A DNA stretch of 64,000 nt. Origin: Neckera pumila. Lineage: Eukaryota > Streptophyta > Bryopsida > Hypnales > Neckeraceae. Where the stretch lies: contig OZ018417.1 in assembly GCA_963969595.1 (NCBI GenBank), positions 3,784,501-3,848,500 of the forward strand. The letters run 5' to 3'. This document shows, one piece after another, positions 1-11,545 of this stretch. Positions within the stretch are counted from its first letter, which is position 1. Every line of letters begins with the position of its first letter. Both the position numbers and the translations under genes were made by a program. The notes below the pieces were generated by a model. It searched no databases and was not told the DNA's origin. It saw nothing but the letters and a program-made list of their open reading frames with translations.

Positions 1-25
1 CAAAAAGTCTTGAAATTAAATAATT

Positions 26-516
26 TTAACCCCTAAAGTTCTAAGGCCATTTTTTCTGTCAAAAGCCACTCAAAACTGCCACTTTGGTTGCATTCACCCA
101 AGAACACAAAAAAAAAAATCTTTGAAACTAATGGTAGGATCTTATACTTCACTTGTCAAAGATGATGTGGTAAAAATTTCATGAAGTTTGACCGTACAAA
201 TTGGAAGATCTTAGCATTCAAAGCTGAAAAAAAATAAATTTTGAACACTGATCTACAATTTCAAATGACTTTGACCACCATTTGTGGAAATTTTTTGTAC
301 TACAGACTTTGAATTTAAATTTTTTTGTATTGAAGATGTAAGTTGAAAGTCTACAAAAAAAATTCAAAAAACACACCCTTGAACCAGTGCACTACAAGAT
401 TTTACGGTTACATGTGTCCAAAAATGTTTTTTTTTCTAAAATTTGGTATTTATATTAGGAATGGGAGTTTTTGAGCGTTTTTGGTGAAAATATAGCCAAG
501 TTCATTTAGGAGTTAA
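26..516. mobile_element. TTAA-bounded non-autonomous transposon, copy 1
   Basis: The element begins TTAACCCCTAAAG and ends TTTAGGAGTTAA, so both ends carry TTAA followed by a nearly identical inverted terminus. The inverted similarity runs inward for well over 100 bp; blocks containing 'aaaactgcc' and 'aggatcttata' recur in other copies of the family. It has no coding capacity. TTAA at both edges with C-rich tips is what piggyBac-superfamily insertions look like; Kolobok elements also use TTAA and are the main alternative. It is shorter (491 bp) than the 870-940 bp copies elsewhere in the window, so it has probably lost its centre. Confidence 0.6.
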
Positions 517-532
517 AGAAAACTCCTAATAA

Positions 533-801
533 ATTAGAGGAGTTTTGGGCCTCTAAAAGACTGCAAGTTCTCGGATTGTGGAAATTCTACAGGAATGCTG
601 GGATGCTACCAAATGGCCAGGCTGACGTGGCCAAGCGACTACCACATTAGATTTTTGAATTTTTTTTTAATATTCTATTAACATTTTAACAACTTTTTTT
701 TTTTTTTTTTTTAAAACATTTTTTTTCTGATAGCAGTGCGCTGCTCCCAACATTGGGAACAACCCTGAAACGGTCTTCCGGAGGCTCAGATCTCCTCTAA
801 T
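533..801. mobile_element. Short inverted-repeat element (CATTAG-type MITE), copy 1
   Basis: Inverted termini ATTAGAGGAG...CTCCTCTAAT continue for about 30 bp with mismatches, around a poly-T-rich centre. The interior carries GCTGACGTGGCC near 621. Two other elements of similar length in this window (19709-20003 and 26909-27194) share the ATTAG-type tip, a GG-rich second block and an internal GACGTGGC/GCCATGTC motif, which makes a family likely. There is no coding capacity. The target-site duplication is not clear. Confidence 0.5.
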
Positions 802-979
802 AGTTGAACTACCTTCAATAGACTCTCCATTCACTGAGGTTCTAGGACCAATGTTGTTGTCATTATTATTATCACTATTAATTGTTTTGAACTATTATAA
901 TTTCAGTACTATGTGCTCTCTCTATGTCTTTGATGTAAATTTTGATAGTAAGGTCTTCAAAGGAGTACAATTAGAAGCT

Positions 980-1240
980 AGGTGTGAAGAAATTTGAGTA
1001 GGGACCTGACTTGAAAAGTATGCCAATGCTGTAAGGATAGACCTAACCATGTTTTAGCTTATTGTTGGTACGCAATCTGAGAATCCTTATATGCATCTAT
1101 GGGACTCCTTTGAAGCAGTTTGAGTAGGTACCTTACTCAAAAAGTACGCCAATGCTACATGGACAAAACCAACGGTTGTAATGTAGCTTAGCTTGTACCT
1201 GCTTTGTTGTTGGTACGCAGTCTGTGGGACCTCGTGAGAT
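980..1240. repeat. Diverged direct duplication
   Basis: Two neighbouring blocks (about 990-1080 and 1117-1232) share the order 'tttgagtagg..acc.tactc', 'gccaatgct', 'tagctta' and 'ttgttggtacgca.tctg'. The second block has a short insertion. No coding function is seen. Confidence 0.5.
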
Positions 1241-1286
1241 GTGATTTCAAGGTAGGACTGAGGTCTCCTCAGTGGCAAAGATCTCC

Positions 1287-1534
1287 TTTTCTCGCAGTCT
1301 TGGTGGCAGGTATTCTTTTGTAATAAAGCTACCCTAAACGGGTTTTCTCGCAGTCTTGGCGGCAGGTATTCTTTTGTAATAAAGCTACCCTAAACGGGTT
1401 TTCTCGCAGTCTTGGTGGCAGGTGTTCTTTTGTAATAAAGCTACCCTAAACGGGTTTTCTCACAGTCTTGGCGGCAGGTGTTCTTTTGTAATAAAGCTAC
1501 CCTAAACGGGTTTTCTCGCAGTCTTGGTGGCAGC
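1287..1534. repeat. 56-bp tandem repeat, about 4.4 copies
   Basis: Starts of 'ttttctcgcagtcttgg' fall at 1287, 1343, 1399, 1455 and 1511, an exact 56-bp period. Units differ by only a few substitutions (for example ggcgg/ggtgg and gtattc/gtgttc), which indicates recent expansion. Each unit also contains 'aataaagctaccctaaacggg'. No open frame runs through the array. Confidence 0.9.
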
Positions 1535-1886
1535 CGCCAGACAGGGTGGAAACGTGCAACTTAGAAATGCCATGGTCGGAATTTGCAACTGTCAAGGGAA
1601 TCCGAAAGCTGCTTTATCAATTGCAGTTCAGTTAGCTTACTGAAGTCTCAACTGCATTGCACAAGTATGTTATGTAATTCAGCAAGGATGATGTAAGTTA
1701 CACGGCAATGCCCCGCAGAGGAGGGCATTGCACCAAATAATTGGTTGACGACAGGGACATGGTTTTTATTTTTGGCAAAATTTTGCCAGTTCTGACAGAA
1801 AGCAATGAATGTCCTAATACCCCTCCAAATTTAATGCTATGGGGTGCTGCCAAAACAGTTTCTATAGCGGAAAAAAAAAGCCCTGA

Positions 1887-3236
1887 TTGACGAGGAGGGC
1901 AGTGCCCAACAAGGAGACCTGATTATTTGGCACAATGCCCACGATAAAGGCCATTGCTTGATATAAACTGCTGCAAGAAATCAACAAAATTGGCCAAAGA
2001 GTCGGGATGAGAATTTGATGCTGGATGCAAAATCCGTAATGCCTGATTACGGGGACAACACCGCAAAATTAGGCATTACGGCATAGAACCCTTAACCCCT
2101 AAAGGCCAAAGTCCCCTTGGGGGACACTTGGGATTTCGGACAAGCTTGTGTGACCGGAAATTTTGGTCTGATTTTTTGAATTTTTTTTGAAGATAGGCAA
2201 TCACATTAGCTTTCTAAAAATATAATTTTTTTTTCAATCAGTGCCCGGGAGCAAAAGTTATGCCATCCAAAGTCAAAAAAGCAACTCATTGGGCAGAAAA
2301 AAAACATGTTTTGGTGTACATTTGAAGCTTTAATTCATTCTATTTGGACTTAGAATGAAAAAGTTACAAACAATCTTGTTTTTTGGGCAATCTAAGCATT
2401 TTCTTCAAAAAAACAACTTATAGAGTTCATTTTTGAATGCAATTTTCAAGTTTTTTCAAGTTTTTTTTTGAAAAGGTTAAGTTTTTTTGCAAGAAAAATC
2501 TCATCATTGGAATTATGGTGTTTTAATTCCACCTAAGAGCTATCTAAATCATTCAATTTTGGACCTACTTCTACTTAACAATTCTTTTATATGTGAAAAT
2601 CAAATTTTGACATTCTAAATTTTGTTTCCCCAACTCTCAACTCAAATGCTCAACATAAAAAAATTTAATCCAATGGTGTATAGTGCAAAAAATATCTACA
2701 AATGGTTGTCAAAGTCATCTAAAATTGCAGGCCACAATTCAAAAAAACTTCTTTTTCCACCTTCAAATGCTAATATCTTCCAATCTGTACAATCAAACTT
2801 CATGAAATTTTTACCACATGATCTAAGACAAGTGAGGTATAAGATCCTACGGTTAAATTCTAAAAAAAAGAATTTTGTGGTTTTTTTAGTGATCGCAGCT
2901 AAAATGGCAGTTTTCAATGGTTTCAGAGCCAGAAAATACCTTGGGCCTTTAGGGGTTAAAGAAAACATTTGGGACATTACTTGCAAGTGGTTTACAACAA
3001 CTTATTCCATTCTATGATTACACTTGGGGAAAAAAGTGGGTTGACGAGGAGGACAAAGCCTGAGGAGGAGGCCCACTTTTCCTTGCAATTCACAACAAAG
3101 AGAGCATTGCTTGGTATAAACTGCCCAACAAAAAATAAATGATAAAGAGTCTAAAGAATACAATTTGAATGAAGAGCGTGTAATCCAAGATTAAGCGTGG
3201 AAACCTGGGTAATTGCACTTGAAATCCTAATTACAC
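1887..3236. repeat. Degenerate direct-repeat pair flanking a transposon
   Basis: A block starting TTGACGAGGAGG at 1887, with 'cattgcttg.tataaactgc' downstream, recurs in diverged form from 3041 to about 3236. The TTAA-bounded element at 2092-2959 lies between the two copies. The pair may be remnants of an older repeat array or terminal repeats; no coding sequence is recognisable. Confidence 0.4.
2092..2959. mobile_element. TTAA-bounded non-autonomous transposon, copy 2
   Basis: Complete 868-bp element with ends TTAACCCCTAAAGGCC and GGCCTTTAGGGGTTAA, a perfect 16-bp inverted terminus including TTAA. Its interior (about 2240-2410) closely resembles 20140-20350 in copy 7 and the reverse complement of 10640-10860 in copy 5. 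Shared blocks include 'agcaaaagttatg' and 'gggcaatctaagcat'. Open frames inside (for example 2622-3017) overrun the element edge and match no known family, so they are treated as chance. Confidence 0.75.
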
Positions 3237-4200
3237 CAAATAACCCGCTTGCAAAATGAACGTGAAATTTGTTGGCGGTGGTATATGTTAATTATTTTTT
3301 TTATCAACTTTCGAAGGGTGTTCAAGAAGCTATATGTTTCTAGTAAGGTATAGGGTGCCATTTGTGTATTTAAAGTTTCAAGGATTGTAGTATTAGTGAG
3401 TGTGAAACTAATAAGGGTATGTCGCCTTTAGGTGGGCTCTCACATCACAAGAGGCCTTTGGAGGATGCTTCCTATTATACAACCATTTAAAACATGGTTC
3501 AAGGCCAAATCCTAACTTCCTTGGGACTTCACAGTGTGAAGGCCAAAGCCCCCCAACTCTAAGTCCTACTTTGTCCTTGGCACCATATTACATAGAAATT
3601 TAGTGCCCAGAAAATGAGTCAATAAAGTCAAAATCTCATTTTGGGGGGCACTTATAGCATCAAAATTGTATTAGATAGATTTGGAGAAAATTTCAACCTA
3701 CTTAGATGCCTCATTATATGGTGTTTTTCATCTCACTTTACATCCAAAACATTGATGGAACTTGGAGGCCAATTTAGATTTCAATTCAGGCTACATCCAA
3801 ATTAGCTTCCAAATTAGCTTCTAAGTCCTACTTCCTTAATGCCGTAACTCCAAACAATATTGCCATGTAGGCATTTTGGAGTGATGTGGGACTTTAGATC
3901 TAGAATATAGTACAGAGCCTTAAGTCCCAATTTCTAATTCTTGACCAATTAAATTTTGAGAATTCAACAAGATTTGGAACTTGGGATGTAATGTGGTGCC
4001 CAATCAAAGTTCAATTGCTTCAAGTTTTTGGATAAGTTTGATAACTTTGAACAACTTTTGCTAAGCCTTCATTAACTCTCCAAAATTTGACATGTACGTA
4101 ACTAATATGATACTATATGCAATGGTCAAAAATAAACTATGTGCTGTTCAAAATCCTCATTAAAGTCTACTAATCTTGGACATTACTAATATATTTTTTT
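3237..4200. other. AT-rich intergenic DNA
   Basis: No coding region, RNA gene or clear element is seen. The sequence is single-copy within the window as far as can be judged by eye. Confidence 0.5.
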
Positions 4201-4714
4201 CTTTTTAAGTTCAAATGTTATAATCTTGCAATATACATTATTAAAGGTTCCTAAGTAAATTCTCGAGTAAATTCCACACATTGCTATAGTACAATTTAGT
4301 ATGATTGAAATTAATATTATTTTTTTCTCCAATTTTTCCCGATGATAATTCATTTTTTTACCTAAAATGATAAATTTTGATGAGTTTTGCTTGAAACAGA
4401 TCCAGTTCTTTAATGGGATAATTGATAAATCAAATGATCATCCATTTCTTTAACATTTTTCTTTTTAAGTTCAAATGTTATAATCTTGCAATATACATTA
4501 TTAAAGGTTCCTAAGTAAATTCTCGAGTAAATTCCACACATTGCTATAGTACAATTTAGTATGATTGAAATTAATATTATTTTTTTCTCCAATTTTTCCC
4601 GATGATAATTCATTTTTTTACCTAAAATGATAAATTTTGATGAGTTTTGCCTGAAACAGATCCAGTTCTTTAATGGCATAATTGATAAATCAAATGATCA
4701 TCCATTTCTTTAAC
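4201..4714. repeat. Near-identical 260-bp tandem duplication
   Basis: The block starting 'ctttttaagttcaaatg' at 4201 is repeated from 4461, a 260-bp offset. The copies differ at only a few bases (gcttgaaac/gcctgaaac and atgggata/atggcata), so the duplication is young. It spans an 89-codon minus-strand open frame that is just a by-product of the repeat. Confidence 0.9.
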
Positions 4715-5140
4715 ATGCTTGTAAGTATACAGTCCTTCAATAATCTGCAAGTAGAATTATAATTTTAGCCGCAATTTCTATGTGTCCAAAAATGTCAATG
4801 TCTAAGGTTAGTGTGGATAGATTTTGGTTATTGTTGTGAAGCTAAAAGTGGTCGTCACTAATAATTTTCATTGCCCACTCATTGACAACCATCTGTCAAC
4901 CTGGTTTCGCAGGTCAGCAATTCCTACCAAAGATTTCATTAAAGTTGAAAATTAAAATAAGTTTGACAGATGCTTTAAATAGAAATCATTTCTTCATGCA
5001 ATTGTTTTAGAAATTTTTATTTTTTCAAAAATTTTGGCAACTATTTATAGGATTATTTTTTGCCTTGCCTTGATGCCACATTTAACTACTTCTAGACAAT
5101 TGAATGAATTCTGGATAAAAGTTCACAAATCTCTAGATAA

Positions 5141-5638
5141 GACCATCTGCAATGCTGTCACAGTACATGGCCCAGTATCGGTATAGCTAACTTTTGAATG
5201 CTAAACAATTAGAATTTGAAAATTGTCTTATTGGAAGTGCAACGGAAAGAACATGGAGAAGGAACAAAAAAATTTCGAACTAGACATTGGACAAGTACTT
5301 CAAAAGCAAGGTACAAATCTGAAATTATAGAGGTCTTAGCAAATCACGGTTACCAAAGCAACATTTGGCCATTGACCCTCCACATTTGACGATTTTTAGA
5401 GGGTCAATGGCCAAATGTTGCTTTGGTAACCGTGATTTGCTAAGACCTCTATAATTTCAGATTTGTACCTTGCTTTTGAAGTACTTGTCCAATGTCTAGT
5501 TCGAAATTTTTTTGTTCCTTCTCCATGTTCTTTCCGTTGCACTTCCAATAAGACAATTTTCAAATTCTAATTGTTTAGCATTCAAAAGTTAGCTATACCA
5601 ATACTAGGCCATGTATCGTGACTGCATTGTAGATGGTC
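5141..5638. mobile_element. Long foldback element, Harbinger/Tourist-like
   Basis: Two arms of about 240 bp (5141-5380 and 5399-5638) are almost perfect inverted copies separated by an 18-bp loop. The outer tips read GACCATCTGCAATGC and GCATTGTAGATGGTC. A TAA trinucleotide lies immediately outside each end (5138-5140 and 5639-5641), fitting the 3-bp TAA target duplication of PIF/Harbinger elements. There is no coding capacity. A transcript across it would fold into a very long hairpin, a plausible source of small RNAs. Class assignment rests on the TAA and the tip only. Confidence 0.8.
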
Positions 5639-5641
5639 TAA

Positions 5642-6938
5642 TAACATCAAGAGATCTCCAGATGTTTGTATAAATCTTTGGATGCTTTGCATAGATCTCT
5701 AGATGTTTTACATCGATCTCCTAATGTTTTGCATTATCTTTCAATGATTATCTCTTGATGTTTTTTCTCCAGATATTATTTTTGAACTCTTCAAAAGTCC
5801 AAAATTAATTAAATGTGGCATCTTGATAGCCGGATACAGTATTGTAGTCACATATAGCGGATATTTTGCATGTATTACAGAAGAGTTTGAAAAAACCCAT
5901 CATATGATGCATAACCCCTTAAAAACACTAGGTACAACATTTCAAAAAGGTTGGCATGTATGGGATCAAAATACTAAAATTAAACATTGGATAAGTTTGC
6001 CACAATTAGGACACCTATGTGAAAATGACTCTTGAACGGCTTGAAAGTCCTTTTTGGCCGTATAGTGTATTATAAATTTGGTGGTATTTGATCAGAAAAA
6101 CATTGACCAAATACTTCTTAGTGCAATGTAAATTAATAATCATGATAGTATGTAAATAACAATGTATCACAATCATATATTACACCACAATTGAAGAGCT
6201 ATAAGGCTAAATAAGGGTCATATAGAGGGACCCCAAGGGCCTTTTCAAGGGTTAAGTCAACAAACCTAGTTATATAGTAAATTACTTTATATTGGTGAAA
6301 ATGTGATGCACTTACACATGAAAAAATGACCATAAGGAAATCCACAGTTAATTGAATCAATTTCATTGTTCAGAAGATCACAACCAAGGTGAACGGACCT
6401 CTTCGCTTGGCCCCTGGGAAAACGATAAAATACTTTTATTTCTCCATGCATGATAAAATTTGCAAATTTTGAATTCATATTTGCAATCAAAGGTCCCAAA
6501 TTAGCTGAAAGAGGTCTATAAGTGAAATCAATCAATTCCTTATAAAGGTGACACCAATTAGAAATTTTTAAAACGAATTTAGGTTTTGACCAAGTTATTG
6601 CAGCATCATGCTCAGAAAAGTTGTATTGTCACCTAATGATGTAAGATGATAAGTTCTCCATTCAACCTACTTATAAATATTTTTATTATAATTTGTTTTG
6701 TTTTTTATTTTTTATTTTTTACTTGCACCCCCGGAATGTCTTGGAGGCTGAGCGAGGGGCCAGTTCACCCCGATCTCCCTGACCCTCTTACAATTGCAAA
6801 AAGTGTAAGAAAGAATAAAAAAAAAAAGAGGTTCGGTGAACTTCCCCCAAATTCTGTCATTCCCTTTTGGGAGACCAGTCTGGGCTACCAGGATGACGGA
6901 GTATGAGCCTCATCACTTTGTACTTCCTGGTGGATGGT
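5642..6938. other. AT-rich intergenic DNA with a possible decayed element
   Basis: No gene is supported. Between about 5908 and 6255, 'taaccccttaaaaac' on the left and 'ccttttcaagggttaa' on the right look like an eroded relative of the TTAA-bounded family, but the match is weak. A GC-richer patch at about 6725-6905 ('cccccggaatgtcttggaggctgag') matches nothing recognised. Confidence 0.35.
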
Positions 6939-7583
6939 TTAACCCCTAAATGCCCGAGGCACCCAAATGTGGTGTTTGCAAAACTTTGAAGTTAAATGAA
7001 ACCTAACCAAGTTGTTATTTTTAATAGTTTATATTTTTAGAAAGTTCTTCTTGAAGTCTAGTTTTAGCTACAAAAATCTGATCTTGAAAATAGATGATAG
7101 TGATTTTTCTATTCATGATTTTGTACAAGGGTACCCAGTGCAATCTTGACTTCCCGTAGTGTTGAGAGCTCTTGGAAATGAGCCTCAAATACACTAGATC
7201 TTGGAGAAAAAATCACATTCAAAATTCATTTAAAAAAATTGTGGAGTAGATTTTAAGAAGTCATAAATTGATCGGGTTTATACAAGTTAGGCCCTTCAAC
7301 CTAATATTTTTTTGGTCACCAACTTTTTAGATTCGATTTGTGTAAGGAAGATTGAAAGATTTTTGCAATTTTAGCACCCTCATGGTCAATCATTATAATC
7401 TTTGACTTCATAAGTGGTATTGTTGTGTTTTCTTTTCCTATGAGATTTCTAACATGTCTAATTTGAATTTGTATGGTTACAATTCAAAAAAAATTGACAC
7501 AACTTACCAAAATGTTGGCATTTTGTTCAATTTAGAGCAAATTCCAAGAAGCCCAAAATAGGCCTTGGGCATTTAGGGGTTAA
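6939..7583. mobile_element. TTAA-bounded non-autonomous transposon, copy 3
   Basis: 645-bp element with ends TTAACCCCTAAATGCC and GGCATTTAGGGGTTAA, a perfect 16-bp inverted terminus. The interior differs from copies 2, 5 and 7, so this is a separate subfamily. The start at 30772 (TTAACCCTTAAATGC) resembles it. No open frame of note. Confidence 0.72.
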
Positions 7584-7830
7584 GTCAACTGTTTTAACTT
7601 CCGCTCAAATCATCATGGTCGTGCTGTGCACAGCTCTTCAAACATTTTTTTTTTTTTTTTTTTTAACAAATGGGAGCCCCACTGCATTAAAAAAAACCAA
7701 GTACAAAGAATAGCCAAGCCCAAAAGCTAGTCAAATGAAGAGAAAATGAGCAAAGAGAAAAAACACCAAAACCGGAAAAGCAAAGAAGAACTACAAGAAT
7801 TGACAGAGAGTAGGCCCCTTCCTATGCCAT

Positions 7831-8403
7831 CTAAAGGCCGCTTTACACCAAGAAGCTGGGCCAATTCTCCTTCAAGCCAATTGCACAAAATTCCAACCCC
7901 TTTTGGGCTAGAGGCCGGCCTCAACTTCCCATTAGAATAAGATTATAATGGGGGCCAATTTTCCCATATGTAAAGGCCTTCAGGCCAAGAAGCCGGGCCA
8001 ATTCAATAAAACCTACAAAAGAAAGAGAGAGGGGCTGAAATTTTCAGGGCCATTTTACACCTAGAGGCCGGTCCTAATCCCCATGAGGCCGATTGCACAA
8101 AATCCAACGGTAATGATTAGTTGAAAAAAATAGTTTTTTATTGAAACGATTTTCTTTATTGAAATCTGACATTGGCCCCAAGGCCAAGAATTGGCCTTCC
8201 ATTTTTGGTGCACCCAATTCAATGAGCTCGTGCCATGTCAAATCATGTCTTTTTTGAATAAAAAATCCAATTCACCAAATTGGCCCAGCCTCTTGGTGTA
8301 AAGGGGTTGGGGCTGATTTGAGCCTTTTATCCAATCAGAAGTCAGGATTCTTGGCCTCTGACACAGGAAATTGGCCCGGCCTCTTGGTGTAAAGCGGCCC
8401 TAA
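7831..8403. mobile_element. Inverted-repeat element with internal copies of its own terminus
   Basis: The left terminus (about 7831-7866) and right terminus (about 8369-8403) are inverted copies built on GGCCGCTTTACACCAAGA and a GGGCCAATT block. Degenerate versions recur inside at about 7970-8010, 8046-8075 and 8277-8320. This gives a multi-hairpin layout like that of complex foldback or Mutator-like non-autonomous elements. TGCCATC occurs just outside both sides (7825-7831 and 8410-8416), a possible target duplication that is not flush with the right end. The 64-codon frame at 7746-7940 runs into the left terminus and is not taken as a gene. Confidence 0.6.
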
Positions 8404-8897
8404 TAGAGTTGCCATCCCGAGAAGCTCTTCCAACAGTTTTCAGGACTCAAGATGGATCTACGAAATCCAATTGATACGCGCATCAGTTCCAGAATGGATG
8501 GACAACAATTCAAGCAATGGAACTAGGTCCAGTGAACCAGCTTGCGAGGCAAGAGTATTACCGAGTATAAATTATTCCACCATGCAGCCTTTCATGGATA
8601 CTGGCTTTTGAATTTGTTGCCCTGCATACAGTATCATAACTGTACCTTGGAAAGGGGGAATGTTATTATTTACAGGAACTCATCAGTCCCAGTCTCAGTC
8701 CCTGGAGATTGGACTTTGGTTTATGGTCATGTGGAGCTACACTGTGTGAGGTCTGCATTTTGACCATAAACAGCAGTGTACAAGCATCTGAAAAAAAACT
8801 TATTTGGAGACTGTGAGGCAAACTTGATAACCACAAGCAAGCAGTAAGGTGGGAGCACCCATAACTGTCCATTTAAGCAATTTAGCATAGTGGAGGC

Positions 8898-8945
<48 letters not shown>

Positions 8946-9102
8946 CTTGCAGTATTAGCAATTTAAAAAAAAAAAATTGAATGTTTGGATGAAGCATTAA
9001 ATTTTTATGAATTTTCAAAGTCAAACTCCCTAGGGCACCTCAAACTCCACTTTAGTAAAGCTACCTTGGTTTTTACTTCAAAATCTAAAAAAGTAGAGTC
9101 CA
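8404..9102. other. Intergenic DNA with a 45-bp poly-T tract
   Basis: No gene supported. A run of 45 T lies at 8901-8945, which on the minus strand could be the poly-A tail of an old retroposed sequence. The 74-codon minus-strand frame through it is low complexity. Confidence 0.5.
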
Positions 9103-10037
9103 CCAACCCCTAAAGGACCAACTTGTGTTTTTTGGCAACATAGAAATTTTGGGCAGGTACGTGTGACTAGAGATTTTCATATTTTAGGCTAAAATTTTAA
9201 TAGAAGTTGGAGGCAAGGATTATCTTTTATAAGCACAAAATTTCATGACATTTGGAAATATGAGTCAAAAGTTATTGCATGATATGTAGTTTGTTTCTCA
9301 ACTCGGGCAGTCCGGGCAGATAAAAAAAAATCACTTTTTTCAAAGATAAAAATTTGAAATTGGTTTATTCAATGTATATGTACCTGGAAAGCTTTGAATC
9401 ATTCCATTTTTATCAATGAGTCAAAAGTTATGAGGAATTTTAGTTTGCAGGTAGTTACGGATTCTTTATTCTAAAATAAACTTTGAAGTTGTTTATTTTA
9501 CTCAATTTTCAATATTTTTTGAAAAAAATAAAATCATAGGATGTAGATAGTTTAAAACAACATTGAAACCATTGGAATTGGCATTTTTCAAATCCAAAAC
9601 AAAATTCTCAACAATTTAGTATTTTGAGTCATACTCTACTACTTTCTACTTAATATTGTTTTCCTATATGTTGTACAATTCCAAATGATATGAAAATTTT
9701 CAAGCATGTGACCAACTTGTCTAGGAAAAAGAATGCAAAGAAAAATCACCATTTTGGAAATTTTTTAATAATAATTTGACCTTGTGAAGTGTAGCTGCCC
9801 ATTTTTTTGCAGGGCCAAAAAAAAGATTTTTTGCCACTTCAAATGCCAATATCTTGCTATCTACACGGTAGGAATTTTTGAAGTTTTTTTCACATCTTTT
9901 CAAACCAAAGTACTACAAGATCCTACGGTTACATGTGTCTAAAAGTAATCTTTTTCAAAAATTTGGTACTTAGACAAGAGATGGCAGTTTTGGAGCATTT
10001 TTGGTGAGAACATAGTCAAGGAACTTTAGGGGTTAAA
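9103..10037. mobile_element. TTAA-bounded non-autonomous transposon, copy 4
   Basis: The right end is intact (CTTTAGGGGTTAA); the left end has CCAA in place of TTAA followed by CCCCTAAAGG, read as point decay. The interior matches the reverse complement of the element at 34218-35142 (shared blocks 'gcccgga.tgc', 'aaagctttgaatcattcc' and 'tgtacctggaaagc'). About 935 bp, non-coding. Confidence 0.65.
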
Positions 10038-10073
10038 CATGGGTATGATTTCAAGGTACTTTTGAAGACACTT

Positions 10074-11013
10074 TAACCCCTAAAGGACCAAGGTGATTTT
10101 CTTATCAAAAACCACTTGAAACTGTCATTTCTATTGCAAAGAGAAAAGAACTTAAATTTTTTTTTTTTTTTTTTTTTGCATATCCAACTGTAAGATCTTA
10201 TACTTGACTTGTATATGAATACATGGAAGAAATTTTAGAAACTTTGACCATGTAGATTGTAAGATATATGCATTTAAAGTAAAGAAAATAAGTTTTTTTG
10301 CACCTTGCTTGACTAGATTTTTTGGCTTTGAATCTTTTTAGTTCAAATTTTTAGCACTATCAATTTTGATTTTCTACTTATTTATATTAAACAGTTGAGT
10401 TGAGAATCTACCAAAAAAATTTAGGAAAAAAAGCACTTAGTTTTCACTCATTAAAAAATTGTTAAATAGAGGCGGACTCAAGATTGAAGAAAAAACTAAA
10501 TTGTCAATAGCTTTTAGATGGAATTGAATCACAATAATCCCAATAATGAGATTTTTCTAGCAAGAAAATTTAACCTTGTGTAACAATTGTTTTTGAAAAA
10601 TTCAAAAAATTGCATTTATAAATTGCATTCTACAAGCTATTTTTTCAAGAAGATGCTTAGATTGCCCGAAAAGCTAAGATTGTCCATAACTTTCTCATTA
10701 TTAGTCCAAATTGAATGAAAAAAAAGCTTCACATGTAGACAAAAATATAATCTTTGAGAAATTTTTTTGAAGAAAAATTATTTTGACTTTCTATGATTTT
10801 TTTTGTGCTGCTCGCCAAACTCCATTTTTGCTTATTGACCCATAACTTTTTCTCCCGGGGAACAATTAGAATAAAAATTACATATTCACAAAGCTCTTGC
10901 AAAAACACCCAACTTCAAATAATCCCAAAAAATATCACTAAAAATTGAGATGGTAGGAACCTGCCTAGACGCAAATTGTCCCCCAAGGGAACAAATGGTC
11001 CTTTAGGGGTTAA
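10074..11013. mobile_element. TTAA-bounded non-autonomous transposon, copy 5
   Basis: Complete 940-bp element starting TTAACCCCTAAAGGACC and ending GGTCCTTTAGGGGTTAA, a perfect 17-bp inverted terminus. It lies only 36 bp after copy 4. It is in the opposite orientation to copies 2 and 7, whose interiors it matches when reverse complemented. Non-coding. Confidence 0.78.
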
Positions 11014-11545
11014 GGGAATTTTACAATGCAAGCGTGGGTACATGGACGGGAATGGATGGACATGAATGGATGGATTGAAATAGCAACAATTTCATTGTTT
11101 CCTACTAACTAAATTGCCCTATTAGCCTTGTTAATTTCTTTTATAAATATTTACATAAGACAAATGTGAGAAATAGAGAGAGAAAAATTGAAATTTTATT
11201 GATTTTGACAATGTATGAATTTGTTATGAAATTTTGAAGTGTGCTGCCCAATTGGCCTCCAAAGAGTCTCTAAAATATTCCAAAACCAACAAAAAGTGTA
11301 TCTCTAATGGTCATTTTACTCACATAAAGCAATCTCAATATATTTCCTAACATGACTGCAACATGAAGGCCTAAAAAAGTCACATCCTATGATGAATTTA
11401 CGCTCAGAAGGGATAACTTCCTATTACATTCACTAATCACTCCATCACCATCATCCAAGACATTGAATGTGGCCACTAAACCATCAACCTAATGTAAACC
11501 AATTCTTATGTATTGAAAAAATATGTCATGGGTTGATGCAAAACT

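Noticed and set aside
2622..3017. 131-codon + frame
   Set aside because: It lies mainly inside a TTAA-bounded element, runs over its edge, and its composition (Lys/Phe/Asn) reflects AT-rich DNA. Other copies of the element do not keep it open.
8800..9024. 74-codon minus frame with a poly-Lys core
   Set aside because: Translation of the 45-bp poly-T tract.
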